Of a DNA stretch of 5,453 nt, positions 2,522 to 5,453 are shown one piece after another (position 1 is the stretch's first letter; every line of letters starts with the position of its first letter). This DNA comes from an uncultured Caulobacter sp. (lineage in GTDB: Bacteria; Pseudomonadota; Alphaproteobacteria; Caulobacterales; Caulobacteraceae). The notes below the pieces were generated by a model. It was not told the DNA's origin. It did not search any database and was given only the letters and a program-made list of their open reading frames with translations. The translations under genes were made by a program, and so were the position numbers. Location of the stretch: assembly GCF_937900395.1 (NCBI RefSeq), contig NZ_CALCDX010000096.1, forward strand, positions 1 through 5,453, read 5' to 3'.

Positions 2522-5453
2522 CTACCGGCGCCACCAGCCGCGGCGCGGCTTTTCAGGCGGGGTGGTGATCTCGGCCGGATCGGGCTCGGCCGGAGCAGTC
2601 GGCTCGACGTCCGCCGCGACCTCGGGTTCCAGAGCCGGCGCGGGCGCGGCTTCGACAACCGGCGCGGCTTCCGGCTCGGGCGGGGCGACCGCCGCCGATT
2701 CGGTGACGACTTCAGCCACGGCTTCGGCCGCCTCGGCGACCTCGGCGGTCGTCTTTTTGCGCGAGCGGGTGCGCTTGGGCTTCTTCGGCGCTTCCTCGGC
2801 TTCCGGCAGCTCGACCCAGACGTCGGCCGGCGGGGCGGAGATCACCGGCGGGGCCAGGATCGGCGCCTCGAACGGCTCGGCGGGCTCGGCGACGGACACC
2901 GACTCGACGGGCGAAGCGGCTTCGGCCACGGCGGCCTCGGCGACCGGCGTCTCGTCGCGGTTGCGACGGCCGCGGTCACGGCCGCGACGACCGCGTTCGC
3001 GAGCGGGACGCTCTTCGCGCTCGGGGCGTTCGGCGCGTTCCGGACGCTCGGCCGGAGCCTCGGCGCGCGCTTCCGGCGCGGGGCGACGGCCTTCGCCGCC
3101 ATTGCCGCCGACCAGGGCGGCCGGGTCATGCCAGGTGAAGACGTTCTCGCCGAACGGGACGCGCGGACGGATCCAGACATAGGCGTCGGTCTGACGATCG
3201 CCGTCCTCGCGACCGCCGCGACGGCCGCCGCGACGACCGCGACGGCGACGGCGACGGCGGGCGTCTTCGTCCTCGTCGCCGAACTCGGCGCGGTCATCGG
3301 CGTCTTCCTCGTCGCCTTCGGCTTCGACGTCGACTTCGGCGTCCGTCTCACGATCGTCGCGACGGCCGCGACGGCGGTCGCGACGGCGACGGCCCTTGCG
3401 GTCGCCGCGTTCGTCATCGCGCGCCTGCTTGCGGGCCGAGGCCTCGTCGTCGTCGGTATCCTCGCGCTCGATGTCTTCCTCGTCCTCGAGGATTTCCTCG
3501 TCGTCCTCGGCTTCGTCCTCGTAGGCGCTGTCGTCGAAGTCATCGTCCTCGTCGACATAGGGCGCCGGGGCGACGGCGATGCGCTCCCCAAGCTCGGTGC
3601 GCTCGATCTCCTGGTCGCCGGCGTGCAGGCTGTCGTCGACCACCACGGTCACGAACAGGCCGTGCGTCTCCAGCAGGCGCTGCAGGTAGGCGCGCTTTTC
3701 GTTCAGGATGTAGAGGCCGACCGAGCGCGAGACCTTCAGGATCACGCTGCCCGAGCCCTTCAGGGCCTCGACCTCGACCGCGCGCAGAGCTGCCAGGGCG
3801 CTGGACTCGACCGAGCGGACGCGGCCGGTGCCTTCGCAGTGTTCGCAGACGTGGGTGGTGCCTTCCAACACGCCGGTGCGGCGGCGCTGACGGCTGATCT
3901 CCATCAGGCCAAAGCCCGAGATCTTGCCCATCTGGATGCGCGCGCGGTCGTCCTTCAGGGCGTCCTTCAGGACCTTCTCGACCGTGCGGTTGTTCTTGGC
4001 TTCATCCATGTCGATGAAGTCGATGACGATCAAGCCGGCCAGGTCGCGCAGGCGCAGCTGGCGGGCGGCCTCCTCGGCCGCTTCGCAGTTGGTCTTGAGC
4101 GCCGTCGCCTCGATGTTGCGCTCGCGCGTGGCCTTGCCCGAGTTGACGTCGATGGCGACCAGGGCTTCGGTCTGGTTGATCACCAGATAGCCGCCGGACT
4201 TCAGCGGCACGACCGGCGAATAGATCTGGGCCAGGTGGTCCTCGATCTTGTTCTTGACGAACAGCGGGGTCGGGTCGCGATAGTTGAAGACCTTCTTGGC
4301 CTGGCTCGGCATCAGCATGCGCATGAAGTCGCGCGCTTCCTTGTAGCCGGCGTCGCCCTCGACCCAGATGCCGTCCAGGTCCTTGTCGTACATGTCGCGG
4401 ATGGCGCGTTTGACGAGGTCTTCCTCCTCGTAGATCAGCGCCGGCGCGATCGAGTGCAGCGTGTTCTCGCGGATGTTCTCCCAGAGACGCAGCAAATATT
4501 CGTAGTCGCGCTTGATCTCGGCCTTGCTGTGTCCGACGCCCGCGGTGCGGACGATGACGCCGGCGGAGTCGGGGACGATCTCCTTGAGGATCGCCTTCAG
4601 GCGCGCCCGCTCGGTGTCCGGCAGTTTGCGGGAGATGCCGGTCATCGACCCCTCGGGCACATAGACCAGGAACCGCCCCGGCAGGCTGATCTGGCTGGTC
4701 AGGCGCGCGCCCTTGTGCCCGATCGGGTCCTTGGTCACCTGGACCAGCACGGTGTCCCCGGACGACAGCGCGTTCTCGATCCGCTTGGCCTGATTGACCT
4801 CCAGTCCAGCGGCGTCCCAGTTGACCTCACCGGCGTACAGCACGGCGTTGCGGCCCTTGCCGATGTCGACGAACGCGGCCTCCATCGACGGCAGGACGTT
4901 CTGGACGCGGCCGAGGTAGACGTTGCCCACCATCGTCGTCGCGGTTTCCCGCGAGACGTAGTGCTCGACGAGAATTCCGTCCTCGAGCACACCGATCTGG
5001 GTGCGGTCCTCGTGCCCGCGCACGACCATGACCCGGTCCACGGCCTCGCGGCGAGCCAGGAACTCGGCCTCGGTGATGATCGTGCGTCGGCGACCGGCCT
5101 CGCGACCCTCGCGGCGGCGTTGCTTCTTGGCCTCCAGCCGGGTCGAGCCCTTGACCGCTGTCGGCTCGTCACGGGTGCTGCGCGGGGCGCGGACGCGCGT
5201 CACGGTGCCGGGCGGGTCCTCGCCTGCCTCGGAACTGGTGCCGCTGCGGCGACGGCGACGACGGCGCCTGCTCGAGTCACGCGACGACTCCTCGGCCGAG
5301 TCATCGGCCTCGATGTCGCTGTCCTCGGACTCGGTGTCGGCCTCCTGGGCCGAGGTCGGCTCCGCGTCGGCGGATGCGTCGGATTCCTCGGCCGCCCGAC
5401 TGCGACGGCCGCGGCCGCCGCGGCTGCGGCGCCGGCGAGCACCGGCAGTGCCG
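2522..5453 (-). CDS. rne: Ribonuclease E, hybrid actinobacterial-type N-terminus / Caulobacter-type rest (5' end outside window)
   Basis: RNase E is the endonuclease that starts mRNA decay and processes rRNA, and it scaffolds the degradosome. The frame is open without a stop from 2522 to the window edge; residues here are numbered from the GTG at 5203. That GTG is probably an internal Val, because upstream codons continue a typical actinobacterial Arg/acid-rich extension. Residues 1-~215 are actinobacterial in type: KGSTRLEAKKQRRREGRE, ITEAEFLARREAVDRVMVVR, an S1 domain (~92-172) and GISRKL, which holds the 5'-monophosphate-sensing Arg. From ~227 on (KAEIKRDYEYLLRLWENI) the protein is Caulobacterales-like. 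The DNase I-like active site is intact: D352 in AIDVNSGK and D395 in IDFIDM, 43 residues apart as in E. coli D303/D346. The Zn-link is C453-EH-C456. Residues ~545-893 are a disordered charged tail ending in the PNPase-binding peptide. The change of type falls at about 4538-4564. An assembly chimera is the simplest explanation. Confidence 0.9.
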   Translation of the reverse strand, partial: GTAGARRRRSRGGRGRRSRAAEESDASADAEPTSAQEADTESEDSDIEADDSAEESSRDSSRRRRRRRRSGTSSEAGEDPPGTVTRVRAPRSTRDEPTAVKGSTRLEAKKQRRREGREAGRRRTIITEAEFLARREAVDRVMVVRGHEDRTQIGVLEDGILVEHYVSRETATTMVGNVYLGRVQNVLPSMEAAFVDIGKGRNAVLYAGEVNWDAAGLEVNQAKRIENALSSGDTVLVQVTKDPIGHKGARLTSQISLPGRFLVYVPEGSMTGISRKLPDTERARLKAILKEIVPDSAGVIVRTAGVGHSKAEIKRDYEYLLRLWENIRENTLHSIAPALIYEEEDLVKRAIRDMYDKDLDGIWVEGDAGYKEARDFMRMLMPSQAKKVFNYRDPTPLFVKNKIEDHLAQIYSPVVPLKSGGYLVINQTEALVAIDVNSGKATRERNIEATALKTNCEAAEEAARQLRLRDLAGLIVIDFIDMDEAKNNRTVEKVLKDALKDDRARIQMGKISGFGLMEISRQRRRTGVLEGTTHVCEHCEGTGRVRSVESSALAALRAVEVEALKGSGSVILKVSRSVGLYILNEKRAYLQRLLETHGLFVTVVVDDSLHAGDQEIERTELGERIAVAPAPYVDEDDDFDDSAYEDEAEDDEEILEDEEDIEREDTDDDEASARKQARDDERGDRKGRRRRDRRRGRRDDRETDAEVDVEAEGDEEDADDRAEFGDEDEDARRRRRRRGRRGGRRGGREDGDRQTDAYVWIRPRVPFGENVFTWHDPAALVGGNGGEGRRPAPEARAEAPAERPERAERPEREERPARERGRRGRDRGRRNRDETPVAEAAVAEAASPVESVSVAEPAEPFEAPILAPPVISAPPADVWVELPEAEEAPKKPKRTRSRKKTTAEVAEAAEAVAEVVTESAAVAPPEPEAAPVVEAAPAPALEPEVAADVEPTAPAEPDPAEITTPPEKPRRGWWRR
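2525..2554 (-). other. C-terminal PNPase-binding peptide of RNase E
   Basis: The last ten residues are EKPRRGWWRR. In Caulobacter crescentus the extreme C-terminus of RNase E, containing the GWW motif, docks onto polynucleotide phosphorylase, the 3'-5' exonuclease of the degradosome. Its presence shows that the tail is complete and of Caulobacter type, and that PNPase should be a partner in the source organism. The stop codon TAG follows directly. Confidence 0.8.
2963..3058 (-). repeat. Degenerate Pro-Glu-Arg / Arg-Gly-Arg codon repeat in RNase E tail
   Basis: Residues 716-747 are built from short imperfect units: first PAERPERAERPEREERP with a period of three to four residues, then RERGRRGRDRGRR. 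The DNA repeats CGTTC/CGCTCGG-like units on the + strand. This is low-complexity coding sequence, not a mobile or intergenic repeat. The Arg-Gly part is likely to bind RNA (inference). Confidence 0.6.
3113..3181 (-). other. Aromatic island within the disordered RNase E tail
   Basis: Residues 675-697 include YVWIRPRVPFGENVFTW and HDPAAL, with two Trp, two Phe and one Tyr, in a tail otherwise made of charged residues, Ala and Pro. Such order-promoting islands in RNase E tails are normally docking sites for degradosome partners. In C. crescentus the known partners include aconitase and RNase D in addition to PNPase and RhlB. Which one binds here cannot be read from the sequence. Confidence 0.5.
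3206..3553 (-). other. Alternating acidic and arginine charge blocks of RNase E tail
   Basis: Residues 551-666 alternate by charge: an Asp/Glu block (551-589), an Arg-rich block (603-617, GRRRRDRRRGRR-like), a second Asp/Glu block (618-648), then a second Arg/Gly block (649-666). Patterned charge in the C. crescentus RNase E tail is what drives it to condense into BR-bodies together with RNA. The same layout here suggests the same behaviour (inference). The high-GC, low-complexity coding also produces long false reading frames in other phases. Confidence 0.6.
3836..3847 (-). other. Zn-link motif of RNase E (CEHC)
   Basis: Cys453 and Cys456 in HVCEHCEGTG correspond to the CPRC Zn-link of E. 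coli RNase E, where two subunits share one zinc ion to form the dimer that pairs into the active tetramer. The cysteines are intact, so the alphaproteobacterial part should still be able to form the tetramer. Confidence 0.85.
4538..4564 (-). other. Junction between actinobacterial-type and alphaproteobacterial-type rne
   Basis: On the upstream side the protein reads LKEIVPDSAG, as in actinobacterial RNase E. On the downstream side it reads SKAEIKRDYEYLLRLWENI, as in Caulobacterales. Between them is VIVRTAG, which is nearly invariant across the whole RNase E/G family. The frame is kept and there is no scar, direct repeat or insertion-sequence end. The exact crossover cannot be placed more finely because both parents share this stretch. 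Confidence 0.7.
4562..5453 (-). other. Actinobacterial-type RNase E N-terminal segment
   Basis: Reading frame-continuous from the window edge, this stretch first encodes an Arg/Gly/Ser and Asp/Glu-rich extension (~5210-5452, including a run of eight Arg codons near 5245-5269). It continues with EDPPGTVTRVR and KGSTRLEAKKQRRREGRE, then TEAEFLARREAVDRVMVVR, VLPSMEAAFVDIGKGRNAVL, YAGEVNWDAAGLE and DPIGHKGARLTSQISLPGRF. These are hallmark blocks of actinobacterial RNase E. Caulobacterales RNase E instead starts close to the S1 domain, with no such extension, and carries an acidic insertion inside S1 that is absent here. The piece may have been joined to the rest during assembly. Confidence 0.8.

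Noticed and set aside
2562..3182. + strand open frame rich in Ser/Ala/Gly opposite the rne tail
   Set aside because: It is the antisense shadow of Ala/Glu/Pro-rich codons. It has no domain, ribosome site or plausible composition.
3196..3400. CRISPR-like or tandem repeat from recurring GCGACGGC-type units
   Set aside because: The units are irregular, in frame and encode Arg/Gly blocks. There are no spacers of constant length.
2842..3591. Long - strand open frame rich in Thr/Arg/Pro/Ser within the rne tail
   Set aside because: It is an out-of-phase reading of the repetitive high-GC rne coding sequence. The protein is low-complexity with no recognisable domain, while the rne frame ends in a known motif.
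4500..4600. Frameshift, insertion element or programmed recoding at the rne junction
   Set aside because: The frame is continuous, and there are no inverted ends, target duplication or slippery sequence. A clean switch within a conserved block explains it better.
4735..5172. - strand 145-codon frame overlapping the RNase E N-terminal region
   Set aside because: It is an out-of-phase shadow rich in Arg/Ser/Pro. The rne frame here matches conserved RNase E blocks throughout.

Overview
The window is high-GC DNA that is, for most of its length, alphaproteobacterial and most like the Caulobacterales (Caulobacter/Phenylobacterium/Brevundimonas). The main evidence is the RNase E catalytic half and its C-terminal tail, which ends in the Trp-Trp peptide EKPRRGWWRR known as the PNPase contact in Caulobacter crescentus. 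The last ~890 bases (about 4562 to 5453) look different. They encode an RNase E amino-terminal part of the actinobacterial type (Streptomyces/Mycobacterium/Nocardioides-like), fused in frame to the alphaproteobacterial remainder. The contig is therefore either an assembly chimera made at a conserved stretch of rne or, less likely, a real recombinant gene. This is the most important thing to know before using the window.

Layout from left to right: the 3' end of thiG (thiazole synthase, + strand) converges on a three-gene block read on the - strand. The stop codons of thiG and its neighbour are only three bases apart, inside a perfect 8-bp hairpin. In transcription order the - strand block is rne (open at the right edge of the window, stop at 2522), a 132-base gap with a strong GC hairpin and a clear ribosome binding site, then a periplasmic M48 metalloprotease with TPR repeats (2389 to 953), then 26 bases later an outer-membrane-type lipoprotein disulfide isomerase/oxidase (926 to 180). 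No gene-free stretch exceeds 132 bases.

The protease and the thiol-disulfide lipoprotein are close enough to be co-transcribed and together look like an envelope protein quality-control pair. In E. coli the related M48 protease BepA works on outer-membrane assembly substrates whose disulfides must be rearranged. RNase E is the scaffold of the RNA degradosome. Its C-terminal half here is a long charged, disordered tail with alternating acidic and arginine blocks, a short aromatic island and the terminal PNPase peptide. No mobile element, CRISPR array, tRNA or rRNA was seen.
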